From NCBI RefSeq assembly GCF_030505195.1, contig NZ_CP129672.1, positions 3,444,501 to 3,508,500 on the forward strand: a DNA stretch of 64,000 bases, read 5' to 3'. Shown here piece by piece: positions 37,938 to 45,148 of this stretch (its first letter is position 1; each line of letters opens with the position of its first letter). This DNA is from Comamonas testosteroni. Lineage in GTDB: Bacteria; Pseudomonadota; Gammaproteobacteria; Burkholderiales; Burkholderiaceae_C. A program made the position numbers and the translations under genes. The notes under the pieces were generated by a model, which saw nothing but the letters and a program-made list of their open reading frames with translations, ran no database searches and was not told where the DNA came from.

Positions 37938-38114
37938 ATGCTGATCTTTCGCTGGCTGGCCACCTTGCTGATTCTGGCTTCGGCACTGAGCTTTGCCTTC
38001 TACATGGGAACCGGCAAGGTGCACTACAAGCGCCTGGGCTTCTTGCTGTTCAAGTGGACGGTGATCGCCGGTCTGGCCTTTTTTGCCGTGATGTTTGTCG
38101 GGCGCATCATCTGA
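37938..38114 (+). CDS. Small conserved-looking two-helix membrane protein
   Basis: A 58-residue hydrophobic protein with two predicted transmembrane helices (WLATLLILASALSFAFYMG and WTVIAGLAFFAVMFVGRII) joined by a basic loop (KVHYKRLGFLLFK). The ATG at 37938 is my choice; a GTG at 37923 overlapping the lpxC stop is also in frame. Similar small proteins sit after lpxC in related genomes as far as I recall, but no function is known. Confidence 0.6.
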   Translation: MLIFRWLATLLILASALSFAFYMGTGKVHYKRLGFLLFKWTVIAGLAFFAVMFVGRII

Positions 38115-38316
38115 GAGCTGATGAATATTGATAGCGGCTTGCCAAATCCGGCTCGGCGCTTCATGGGTTTCTGTTCTGTAAACGGCGCGCAAAAAGTGGT
38201 AAATCGGCAGTTGCTCATTTCTTGCGGTGCCGAAATTAGGTAAAGATGGATCTGCTGCGGCCGCCATGACTGGCCGCACACCTTGTTGACCGAAACGACT
38301 CGACAAAGGAGTACCC

Positions 38317-38745
38317 ATGTCCCGTTTGACTACCCGCATTCTTTCTGTCTCCATTGCCGCCTGCCTGGGGCTGGGCAGTCTGGCCGCCCAGGCGCAGCCC
38401 GGCCCGCCGCCCGGTCGCGGCAATGGACATGGTGCGCACGACATGCGCCATGACGGTCGCCATGATGATCGTGGCCGGCATGAGCAGCGCTATGACAGGC
38501 GCGACGACCGACGTGCCGATCGTCACGACAATGGTCGCCGTGGCGGTGGTCCCGACCATAACTGGTACAAGGGCAGTCGCGTGCCGCCGCAATACCGCAG
38601 CCATCACTATGTGGTGAATGACTGGCGCGGCCATCATCTGTCGGCACCGCCACGCGGCTATCACTGGATTCAGAACGGCGGCGACTATCTGCTGGTTGCC
38701 ATTGCCACAGGCGTGATCGCCTCCATGGTGCTGGGCAATTACTAA
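38317..38745 (+). CDS. RcnB-family periplasmic protein
   Basis: A 142-residue secreted protein with a signal peptide cleaved after AAQAQ near residue 28. A linker very rich in His, Arg, Asp and Gly (residues about 30-85) could bind metal or be disordered. The C-terminal RcnB-like domain runs from WYKGSRVPPQYR to WIQNGGDYLLVAIATGVI. Escherichia coli RcnB tunes nickel and cobalt export, but family members are diverse and no rcnA is nearby, so the metal role is only suggested. The start has AAGGAG 6-7 bases upstream. A good terminator follows. Confidence 0.8.
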   Translation: MSRLTTRILSVSIAACLGLGSLAAQAQPGPPPGRGNGHGAHDMRHDGRHDDRGRHEQRYDRRDDRRADRHDNGRRGGGPDHNWYKGSRVPPQYRSHHYVVNDWRGHHLSAPPRGYHWIQNGGDYLLVAIATGVIASMVLGNY

Positions 38746-38761
38746 ACCGTGACACCTCTCG

Positions 38762-38788
38762 AAAAGCCGTGGCATGCCGCGGCTTTTT
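38762..38788 (+). terminator. Intrinsic terminator after the RcnB-like gene
   Basis: AAAAGCCGTGG, loop CATG, CCGCGGCTTTT with one G-T pairing in the stem, then further T residues. It can work in both directions. Confidence 0.85.
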
Positions 38789-39474
38789 TGCATTAGGGGA
38801 TGCGTGTAAGCAAGTTCGGTTCAGTTTTTGGGCGCCAGACAGGAATCCGTGCGGGCCTGGCACACCTTGGCGATGATATGAGTCCGCAACAGGCGCTGCC
38901 AGCTTGCATTTCAATAGGGAGTAAGACTTGGCAGCAACCATATGGCGTAAGTGTTGGCGAGTCCTGGTGCATTTGTTTTATTGGCGTCGGGCACTTGCAG
39001 CAGGCGTTTAGCCATCCTGGACTTTGCAGGACAGTAGGTGCGGCTCGACATAGGAAGTTGGACAACTGCAGACACGATATCGCTTTGGCCCTACCAACGT
39101 GGAAATGCCGCGTAGTCACCATTTGCCACGTGGCGGCGGGCTGCATCTGGCTTCGGCGCTGAGCTTCACTAGGTAGTCAGCAAGGCGATCAGTAGGTGCA
39201 TTTGGTTTCTTGCAGTTTAGGCGACCAGATATCGCCAGCCTGGTCTGATGTCTGCCAACAATGTCGGTGGTAGTCCTGAGCACTTTCTCAGTTGAGCTAC
39301 TCGACATATTTTTTAACCTGCATGCAAGCCATAGTGTTTGAAGGGGTCGGTGAAGTGGAGGAAACCTGATCGTCCACTTCATTTTCAGAAAATTCTTATT
39401 TTTTTTCTCTTTATGAATGTTTTAGTGTTTTGATACCCGCTAGGTGCTTACGGTGGGCATCAGATAGGCTGAAG
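38789..39474. other. Region of about 690 bases with no recognisable gene
   Basis: Short open frames exist on both strands (for example about 120 codons plus-strand from 38800 and about 88 codons minus-strand from 39382), but none has a good ribosome-binding site, a familiar motif or codon use like the neighbours. GC content falls along it, and the last 100 bases (39380-39470) are strongly AT-rich. It may be decayed sequence at the edge of an acquired segment that starts with the radical SAM locus. Confidence 0.5.
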
Positions 39475-39558
39475 ATGATAAAGGAGAATTCATGGAGAAA
39501 AATTGCATCTCGCGAGCAAGCCCGTCAGTTCATCGAAGAAGAAATGAGGCGTCCTTAG
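39475..39558 (+). CDS. Possible 27-residue peptide upstream of the radical SAM gene
   Basis: An ATG at 39475, 6 bases after AGG (39466-39468), opens 27 codons that end at TAG 39556-39558, 12 bases before the radical SAM start. The peptide would be charged and helical, with the segment SREQARQFIEEEMRRP at its C-terminus. In another frame, an ATG at 39492 with a strong AAGGAG (39481-39486) opens a 23-codon peptide ending at 39563; only one of the two is likely to be real. Either could be a leader, a coupling peptide or a substrate. Evidence is limited to start signals and position. Confidence 0.3.
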   Translation: MIKENSWRKIASREQARQFIEEEMRRP

Positions 39559-39570
39559 AGTAATAAGGTT

Positions 39571-40974
39571 TTGCATGCCCACCCGAGTCCTATGTATTGG
39601 TCGGAGTCAGATGGAAATGAAAGTGCTCTTTGGAATGCTCGCTGTGAAATAAGTCATGAGAGACCAATAAATACTAATTTTTATATCGGAATACCTTATT
39701 GTCTTCCGACGAAACCTAGTCATTGTGGGTTCTGTATTTTTCCAACCCAAGACTATGGCGGAAATGGTGAAATGCTGAAGTACTTGGATTATTTGGAGAA
39801 AGAAGCCAGGCTGATGGAGCATCATCTTCGTTACGACAGAATTTCATCTGTTTATGTAGGAGGGGGAACTCCAAATTTGCTGCGCTGCGAGGACTATATT
39901 CGTTTGAATAATATCATTAAACGGATTTTCGGTGAACCGTCTAAAAATATAGAGCAAACGCTTGAAGGTATACCTCAACTCTTCAATCGCGACAAGGTAC
40001 AAGCCATAAAAGAGGCCGGATTCAATAGAGTCAGTATGGGTGTGCAGCAGATGAGCGACAAGCTAATTCGCTACAGTGGCCGAAAGCAGGCCCATGAGCA
40101 GGTGATTAGTGCCTTGGAAGAGTTCAATGCAGCTTGTCTTTCTGTCAACGTCGATCTTATTTATGGTTGGCCTGAACAGACGATGCAAGACTTGATCCAA
40201 GATCTTCTTGATGTGTGTGATCTCGGTGTTCGTCATATCACACTTTATCAGCTAAATATTGCGGGTCGCAGTGATTTCAGCCGACAGCAGAGAAAATATC
40301 TTCCATCTTTCGAGGATACTTACGAGATGTACCAAGCTGCTTGCAATTATCTCAGGTTGCGTGGATTTCGTCAGGAAACACTTTACGATTGGGGAAAAAT
40401 AGAGGTTGAAAATGAGGTGTTCTCACATGAAAATGCGGGTGGCTATTATTATGAACAGCAGCTCCGAGAATTCATTAATAAAAACTCAGATGGTGTGACG
40501 GGGGGTGTCTCCAATATGGTTGGAATAGGCTGTGCGGCCATCAGTGGCTGCATGACATGGCCATATAAGGGTGGGCCCAACTGGACTCAGATGAACAAAC
40601 GCTCGCTGGAAGAATATTTCAGGTGCATTGATATGGGAGCTCTCCCTGTTGAAAAGAAGTTTGAGCATACGCTGGAGGATATTCGTCTGGTTTATATATT
40701 CCAGCAGTTGCAGGCGATGAAGCTGGATGTGCATAGTTATGCGCAAGCATTCGGTTCTGACGTAGTGGAAGACTACGAGCCAATCTGGGAGGAGTTGGAT
40801 GCCCGGCAATGGATAGAGAAATCCGCTGATGCCATCCACATAGTAGGTGTGGGGCAGTTTTTGATCCCTATGATTCAGGCACTGTTCTCTCATGCTCGCT
40901 TGCAAGCAATGCGGGCGAGCCGTTCTTCGATGCACACTGAAGGCAAGAGCGTTATCCGGATCACGGAGGGTTGA
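39571..40974 (+). CDS. HemN/HemW-like radical SAM enzyme with unusual cysteine spacing
   Basis: A protein of about 467 residues, coproporphyrinogen-oxidase-like. The iron-sulfur motif is Cys44-x7-Cys52-x2-Cys55 in IPYCLPTKPSHCGFCIFP, not the usual Cys-x3-Cys-x2-Cys. YVGGGTPNLL, FNRVSMGVQQMSDKLIRYSGR and VNVDLIYGWPEQTMQDLIQDL are typical of HemN/HemW-type barrels. The C-terminal part has a winged-helix-like end (ADAIHIVGVGQFLIPMIQALF), but the HemW heme region is not obvious. The start is uncertain: TTG at 39571 or ATG at 39592. The gene is clearly AT-richer than its neighbours, suggesting transfer. It is 6 bases from an alpha/beta hydrolase gene. True coproporphyrinogen dehydrogenase activity is doubtful. 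Confidence 0.78.
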   Translation: MHAHPSPMYWSESDGNESALWNARCEISHERPINTNFYIGIPYCLPTKPSHCGFCIFPTQDYGGNGEMLKYLDYLEKEARLMEHHLRYDRISSVYVGGGTPNLLRCEDYIRLNNIIKRIFGEPSKNIEQTLEGIPQLFNRDKVQAIKEAGFNRVSMGVQQMSDKLIRYSGRKQAHEQVISALEEFNAACLSVNVDLIYGWPEQTMQDLIQDLLDVCDLGVRHITLYQLNIAGRSDFSRQQRKYLPSFEDTYEMYQAACNYLRLRGFRQETLYDWGKIEVENEVFSHENAGGYYYEQQLREFINKNSDGVTGGVSNMVGIGCAAISGCMTWPYKGGPNWTQMNKRSLEEYFRCIDMGALPVEKKFEHTLEDIRLVYIFQQLQAMKLDVHSYAQAFGSDVVEDYEPIWEELDARQWIEKSADAIHIVGVGQFLIPMIQALFSHARLQAMRASRSSMHTEGKSVIRITEG

Positions 40975-40980
40975 CCTTAT

Positions 40981-41832
40981 ATGCGAAGAGTCGATGTAAC
41001 GACCGGGGATGGGCATTCCATCGTGCTGACACGCATCGGCCCCGCGCGGGGGGCGGTGGTGGTCGTGACGCACGGCACGTTTTCCAGCGCCTCCTCATGC
41101 CAGAGGCTGGGTCGATTCCTCGCTGCGCAGGGTTTTGGCGTCTGGCTTTTCGATTGGCGAGGACATGGGCTGAATCAGTCAGTCAGCCACGATTACGACC
41201 TGGAAACTGTGGCCGAGCAGGACGTTGACAGCGCTCTTCAAGAGATTCTCCGCCAGGAGCAAGGTCGGTCCATGGTATTCATCGGGCATAGTGGTGGGGG
41301 CATTGCAGCAGCCATCTGGGCAGCGCGCCAGCCCGAGCGTGCGCAGGCGCATCTGGCCGGTCTCGTGTTGCTGGCCGCCCAGACGACCCATGCAGCTGCA
41401 ATCTTTTCAGCGCGGATCGCCATCCACGGGTACAGGGCCTGGATAGGCCGTAGGCAATGGCTGACCGCAAGCTCAATGGTGGGCCCCGAGAGGGAAAGCG
41501 CTCGCCTGATGCGGCAGTGGTGCCATTGGAACCTGCGCCGCAGCTTTGTCGGGAAGGACGGCATGGATTATCTGAGCAGCCTGGCCCAGGTTCGGATTCC
41601 CGTTCTGGCACTGGCAGGATCTGCGGACCGTGTGATCGCTCCCTGGCGGGGCTGCGAAGCCCTTGCCAGGGCCTTCGGAGGGCCTGATGTGGAGTTTCTG
41701 CTATGCAGCAAGGCCGCAGGCTTTGCGGAGGACTACAGCCACAGTCGGTTGCTGATGTCCGGCAATGCGCAATCCGATGTGTTTCCCTGGATCGCGCAGT
41801 GGATCAGACTCAGGTCCGCACTGGCTCAATAG
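40981..41832 (+). CDS. Alpha/beta hydrolase (serine hydrolase / lysophospholipase-like)
   Basis: A 283-residue alpha/beta-fold hydrolase. HGTFSSASS is the oxyanion region, [11 protein letters not shown] the typical second motif, the nucleophile is Ser104 in GHSGGG, the acid is Asp in GSADRVIAP, and the base is probably His in EDYSHSRLL. No signal peptide, so it is cytoplasmic. It follows the radical SAM gene by 6 bases and both are probably cotranscribed, which hints that it hydrolyses an ester, amide or thioester in the same pathway. Its base composition is closer to the host average than that of its partner. It converges on ruvC with a 7-base overlap. Confidence 0.82.
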   Translation: MRRVDVTTGDGHSIVLTRIGPARGAVVVVTHGTFSSASSCQRLGRFLAAQGFGVWLFDWRGHGLNQSVSHDYDLETVAEQDVDSALQEILRQEQGRSMVFIGHSGGGIAAAIWAARQPERAQAHLAGLVLLAAQTTHAAAIFSARIAIHGYRAWIGRRQWLTASSMVGPERESARLMRQWCHWNLRRSFVGKDGMDYLSSLAQVRIPVLALAGSADRVIAPWRGCEALARAFGGPDVEFLLCSKAAGFAEDYSHSRLLMSGNAQSDVFPWIAQWIRLRSALAQ

Positions 41833-42374
41833 ACCCGTCCGCCCCGGTACATGGCATGTTGCTTGCGGCGCAGATCGGTGGACTTGGCCATCAGCCCCAT
41901 GGCGGCAGCCGCATGGGCATGGGTGATGGCCAGTCCCAGCGCATCGGCAGCATCGGTACCAGGCAGGCCGGGCAGTTGCAGCAGCCGTTTGACCATTTCC
42001 TGAATCTGGCTCTTGGCTGCGCGACCATGACCGACCACGGCTTTTTTCATCTGCAGGGCGGTGTATTCGGAAACCGCGAGATTGGCGTTGACCAGCGCCG
42101 TCAGCGCCGCGCCGCGTGCCTGGCCCAGCAGCAGCGTGGACTGCGGGTTGACGTTGACGAAAACGATTTCCACGGAGGCTACCTCAGGCTGGTAGCGGGC
42201 AGCAACCTCGGAGATGCCGTCAAACAGCACCTTGAGGCGACCCGGCAGGTCGCCGAGCTCCATCTTGTTGGTGCGTATGGTGCCGCTGGCCACATAGGAC
42301 AGGCGCTGGCCTTCCATGTCGATGACGCCAAAGCCCGTGGTCTGCAGGCCGGGGTCGATTCCTAGAATTCGCAT
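41826..42374 (-). CDS. ruvC: Holliday junction endonuclease RuvC
   Basis: A 182-residue resolvase. The first catalytic Asp is in [16 protein letters not shown], the Glu in [24 protein letters not shown], and the last Asp pair in [17 protein letters not shown]. It cuts Holliday junctions in complex with RuvAB; ruvA and ruvB are not in this window. The 3' end overlaps the convergent hydrolase gene. Confidence 0.96.
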   Translation of the reverse strand: MRILGIDPGLQTTGFGVIDMEGQRLSYVASGTIRTNKMELGDLPGRLKVLFDGISEVAARYQPEVASVEIVFVNVNPQSTLLLGQARGAALTALVNANLAVSEYTALQMKKAVVGHGRAAKSQIQEMVKRLLQLPGLPGTDAADALGLAITHAHAAAAMGLMAKSTDLRRKQHAMYRGGRVY

Positions 42375-42423
42375 GGCTGTCGATTATCCACGTACAAAAC
42401 CTTCACGCTCCATGCGGGTAGGC

Positions 42424-42513
42424 AGCAAGCAAGAGCCGCCTTGCGGCGATGCTACCGTTCCCCTTGGGGGAAGGCGCGGGGCCGCCCAGACGAAGCGCCT
42501 CAGGGGGGCGTCA
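42424..42513 (-). repeat. Dispersed GC-rich intergenic repeat, copy 4, reverse (family B)
   Basis: Read on the minus strand it begins GCCCCCTGAGGCGCTTCG, then CGCCTTCCCCCAAGGGG, CATCGCCGCAAGGCGGC and CTTGCTTGCTG. The order agrees with the plus-strand copies, with the CTTCCCCCAAGGGG block nearest to copy 1. Its first bases supply the TGA stop codon of mtgA. Confidence 0.7.
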
Positions 42514-43228
42514 CCATCGGTATATAGCGCGCAATCGTGCGGCTGCGCTGCGCCAGATAGCGCGATTGCGGCATTTTCTCGAAGCGCTTGGGCGCCGGAA
42601 GCATGGCGGCAAGTCGTGCTGCCTCAGCCGCATTGAGCTGGGCGGCACTCTTGCGGAAGTAATGCCGGGCGGCGGCCTCGGCGCCGAACACGCCCTGGCC
42701 CCATTCCACATTGTTGAGGTAGATCTCCAGAATGCGCTGTTTGCTCAGCATCAGCTCCAGCAATTGCGCCAGCACCAGCTCCTGCCCCTTGCGCAGAAAA
42801 TTGCGTTCGCCCGACAGCAGCAGGTTCTTGGCCAGCTGCTGGGTGATGGTGGAGCCGCCATAGACCTTGACTGGCTTGCTGTTGCTTCCGGCTTTTTCTG
42901 CCTGCATGGCCCTGGCCTCGGCTTGTGCGTTGCGCTGCCATGCCCTCTGAACGGCATCCCATTCCACGCCGTGGTGCTCCATGAAGCCGGCGTCCTCGGA
43001 GGCAATCACCGCGCGCTTGAGGTTGCCGGAGATCTGGTCGTAGTCCACCCATTGCTGGCGCCAGCGCAGGCCCTCGCTGCTGTGCGCAAGCTGCCAGGCT
43101 TCGGAGCGCTGATAGCTGGTGGACTCCGGGTCCAGCCAGGCCATGACTGCGATGCGTGCCACAAAAAACAATTGCAGCAGCAAGGCCGAGCAAAGTATCA
43201 GCAGCAACAGTCGGCCCAGAGCTTTCAT
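42500..43228 (-). CDS. mtgA: Monofunctional peptidoglycan glycosyltransferase MtgA
   Basis: A 242-residue GT51 enzyme with one N-terminal transmembrane helix (LLLLILCSALLLQLFFVARIAV). The catalytic Glu is in IASEDAGFMEHHGVEWDA, and KVYGGSTITQQLAKNLLLSGER and LEIYLNNVEWGQGVFGAEAAARHYF are the other GT51 motifs. It polymerises lipid II without a transpeptidase domain. Its stop codon and final residues (VTPP) lie within the edge of a family B repeat, so the C-terminus may have been reset by the repeat. It starts 12 bases after aroE on the same strand. Confidence 0.96.
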   Translation of the reverse strand: MKALGRLLLLILCSALLLQLFFVARIAVMAWLDPESTSYQRSEAWQLAHSSEGLRWRQQWVDYDQISGNLKRAVIASEDAGFMEHHGVEWDAVQRAWQRNAQAEARAMQAEKAGSNSKPVKVYGGSTITQQLAKNLLLSGERNFLRKGQELVLAQLLELMLSKQRILEIYLNNVEWGQGVFGAEAAARHYFRKSAAQLNAAEAARLAAMLPAPKRFEKMPQSRYLAQRSRTIARYIPMVTPP

Positions 43229-43240
43229 GATCTGCCCGCC

Positions 43241-44107
43241 TCAGTGGGCCGCTTCGGTCAGCAGCAGTGCACGCAGCTCGGCCAGCACCTGTGCCGACGG
43301 CGGACGCACGCCGCGCCAGAGCGCAAAGGACTCGGCGGCCTGCTCCACCAGCATGCCCAGGCCATCACGCGCCAGTGCGCCATGGCTGCTGGCCCAGTTC
43401 AGAAAATTATGGGCGGCGGGGCCATACATCATGTCGTAGGCCAGACTGCGTGCGTGCAGCACGCTGGCGGGCGCGGGCACATCGGCCCCGGCCAGGCTGC
43501 TGGCCGTGGCGTTGATGATGATGTCGAAGTTTTGGGCTAAATCTGTCTCAAGCACTTGCCTTTCAAGTGCTACCAGCTCTACTTGATGTAGTGCGGCAAT
43601 GGCCGCGTGCTGCTCAACCAGCGCCACCGCCTTGGCCTGTGTGCGGTTGGTGACGACGATGCGGTGGGGCTGTTGCTCGATCAGCGAACCCAGTGAGCCG
43701 GCTGCAGCGCCACCCGCACCCAGCAGCAGCACATCGCGCCCGGTGATGGCCACGCCGGCATTGCGGGTGATGTCGGCCACGATGCCCAGGCCATCGGTGT
43801 TATCTGCATGAATGCCGTTGGCGCTAAATACCAGAGTGTTGGCGGCACCCGCCAGGCGCACGCGCTCGCTGGCGCTGGTGGCCAGCTCGGCCGCCTGCAG
43901 CTTGAAAGGAACGGTCACATTGCAGCCCTTGCCGCCACGCGCGGCAAAGTCGCGCACAAAGTGGGCAAAGCCATCCAGCGGTACCAGGGCGCGGTCGTAG
44001 CTGAGGGGCTGGCCGGTCAGTTCGGCAAAGCGGGCATGAATCCAGGGGGAGCGGCTATGGGCAACGGGGTTGCCCACGACGCAGTAGGCATCGAGCGTAT
44101 TTGTCAT
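43241..44107 (-). CDS. aroE: Shikimate dehydrogenase AroE
   Basis: A 288-residue NADP-dependent enzyme reducing 3-dehydroshikimate. VVGNPVAHSRSPWIHARFAE is the substrate-binding N-terminus, GGKGCNVTVPFKLQA carries the catalytic Lys, and LLLGAGGAAAGSLG is the nucleotide loop. The loop between the NADP-binding VVTNRTQAKAVALVEQH and FDIIINATASSL is longer than usual and is encoded by a stretch resembling a dispersed repeat (43548-43587). Confidence 0.95.
   Translation of the reverse strand: MTNTLDAYCVVGNPVAHSRSPWIHARFAELTGQPLSYDRALVPLDGFAHFVRDFAARGGKGCNVTVPFKLQAAELATSASERVRLAGAANTLVFSANGIHADNTDGLGIVADITRNAGVAITGRDVLLLGAGGAAAGSLGSLIEQQPHRIVVTNRTQAKAVALVEQHAAIAALHQVELVALERQVLETDLAQNFDIIINATASSLAGADVPAPASVLHARSLAYDMMYGPAAHNFLNWASSHGALARDGLGMLVEQAAESFALWRGVRPPSAQVLAELRALLLTEAAH
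43548..43587 (+). repeat. Probable family A repeat absorbed into aroE
   Basis: On the plus strand, TCAAGCACTTG, CCTTT, CAAGTGCTACCAGCTCTACTTGAT. AGCACTTG (43551-43558) and CAAGTGCT (43564-43571) form a perfect 8-bp inverted repeat. The arrangement follows the reverse-oriented family A layout (CTCTAGCGCTTG - spacer - CAAGCGC - AGCAGCTAT). The aroE frame continues through it. Confidence 0.5.
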
Positions 44108-44167
44108 AAAAGGGCCGAAATAAATCGCTGAGCTGAGTTGGGTACGCGTTGGGACGGTGGCCGGCGA

Positions 44168-44262
44168 AACCGGCCAAGCCTAAGCCAAGGCCGCCGCGCT
44201 GGCTGCGTTCCCCGCTCGCAAGCGAAGCGATGCGAGAGCGGGGGAAGGCGGCACGGGGTCAC
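44168..44262 (-). repeat. Diverged GC-rich intergenic repeat, copy 5 (family B-like)
   Basis: Read on the minus strand: TGACCCCGTGCCGCCTTCC, CCCGCTCTCGCATCGCTTCGCTTGCGAGCGGGG (hairpin), AACGCAGCCAGCGCGGCGGCCTTGGCTT. It keeps the family's place directly after a stop codon and its central hairpin, but the blocks differ more. The relationship to the other copies is probable, not certain. Confidence 0.5.
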
Positions 44263-45119
44263 CTTATGTCGGTTTCCAGTGTCTGCTCGCGCGTGAACCT
44301 GAAGCGCGAGACGACGGCAATCTGATCGGCCTTGGTACGCATGGCCGGGCCGAAGTGGCCGTAGGGGCCGGCGGCCCGGGCGATGGCCTCGGCACGGGTA
44401 TCGAGCATGCGGTTGCCCGAGCCCTGCACGATCTCGGTAGAGAGCACGCGGCCGTCATGATTCACAGTCAGCATCATGACCAACTCGCCATACAGCTTCT
44501 TGCCCTTGTTTTCGGGGAAATTTTCCGTTCCCTTGTCCTCGACCTTGCGGCGCAGCGCATCGTAGTAGACCGCATACACGGCCTCCTTGGTGGCGGGGCT
44601 GATATAGCGCTTCTTGGGGCGGGCGTTTTCTTCGTTGATGCGCTTTTCAATCTCGGCCAGCAGCTTGATGAGCTGCAGGCGCTTTTCTTCCTGGGCTTCC
44701 AGGGCCTTGCTGTCGGCGCTCAGGCGCGGGTCTATGGGGGGCAGCGCGGCCACCTGCTGGCGCAGCTGGGTCAGCAACTGGTTCTGCTGCTCCTGCATGG
44801 CATCGAGCTGGCGCTGCTTTTCCTCGAAGTCATCGCCCACCGTCGTCAGGGCCGAGTAGGGCATGGGGCTGGTGGCGCGGCCCTGGTCGGCATCGCCGCC
44901 GCCGGCCAGCGAGGTCTGGGCAATGGCCTGGGCCTTGTCCGGCGTCTCGTTGGCGCGGGCGTTGACCAGAATCACTTCCAGCGGCGTGTCCTGAAAAACG
45001 CGCTCGAAGCGTTCCGGGTCCACGAAACGGATGGTCAGCAACACGGCATGGACGGCGATGGACACGCTCAGCGCCAGCTGCAGCGTACTCAGTCGTCGAA
45101 GAGAGGTGGGCAGTTTCAC
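44259..45119 (-). CDS. TonB C-terminal-domain periplasmic protein
   Basis: A 286-residue membrane-anchored protein: an N-terminal helix (LQLALSVSIAVHAVLLTIRFV), a linker predicted as coiled coil (EKQRQLDAMQEQQNQLLTQLRQQ ... EEKRLQLIKLLAEIEKRINEENARPKKRYISP), and a C-terminal TonB-like domain (LYGELVMMLTVNHDGRVLSTEIVQGSGNRMLDTRAEAIARAAGPYGHF). The usual Pro-rich TonB linker is absent and no exbB/exbD genes are adjacent, so it is more likely a TonB-like envelope protein (TolA/TonB family) than the main energy transducer. It sits between aroE and the RNase gene, all on the minus strand. Confidence 0.8.
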   Translation of the reverse strand: MKLPTSLRRLSTLQLALSVSIAVHAVLLTIRFVDPERFERVFQDTPLEVILVNARANETPDKAQAIAQTSLAGGGDADQGRATSPMPYSALTTVGDDFEEKQRQLDAMQEQQNQLLTQLRQQVAALPPIDPRLSADSKALEAQEEKRLQLIKLLAEIEKRINEENARPKKRYISPATKEAVYAVYYDALRRKVEDKGTENFPENKGKKLYGELVMMLTVNHDGRVLSTEIVQGSGNRMLDTRAEAIARAAGPYGHFGPAMRTKADQIAVVSRFRFTREQTLETDIR

Positions 45120-45148
45120 GGCAGCGTCAGGGCGATGAGGAGTGGAGG

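Noticed and set aside
39571..40974. Calling the radical SAM gene hemN or hemW
   Set aside because: The Cys-x7-Cys-x2-Cys spacing, the AT-rich composition and the context do not fit the housekeeping enzymes; a general radical SAM label is safer.
44259..45119. Calling the TonB-like gene the main tonB
   Set aside because: The Pro-rich linker and adjacent exbB/exbD are missing, and a coiled-coil linker is present instead.
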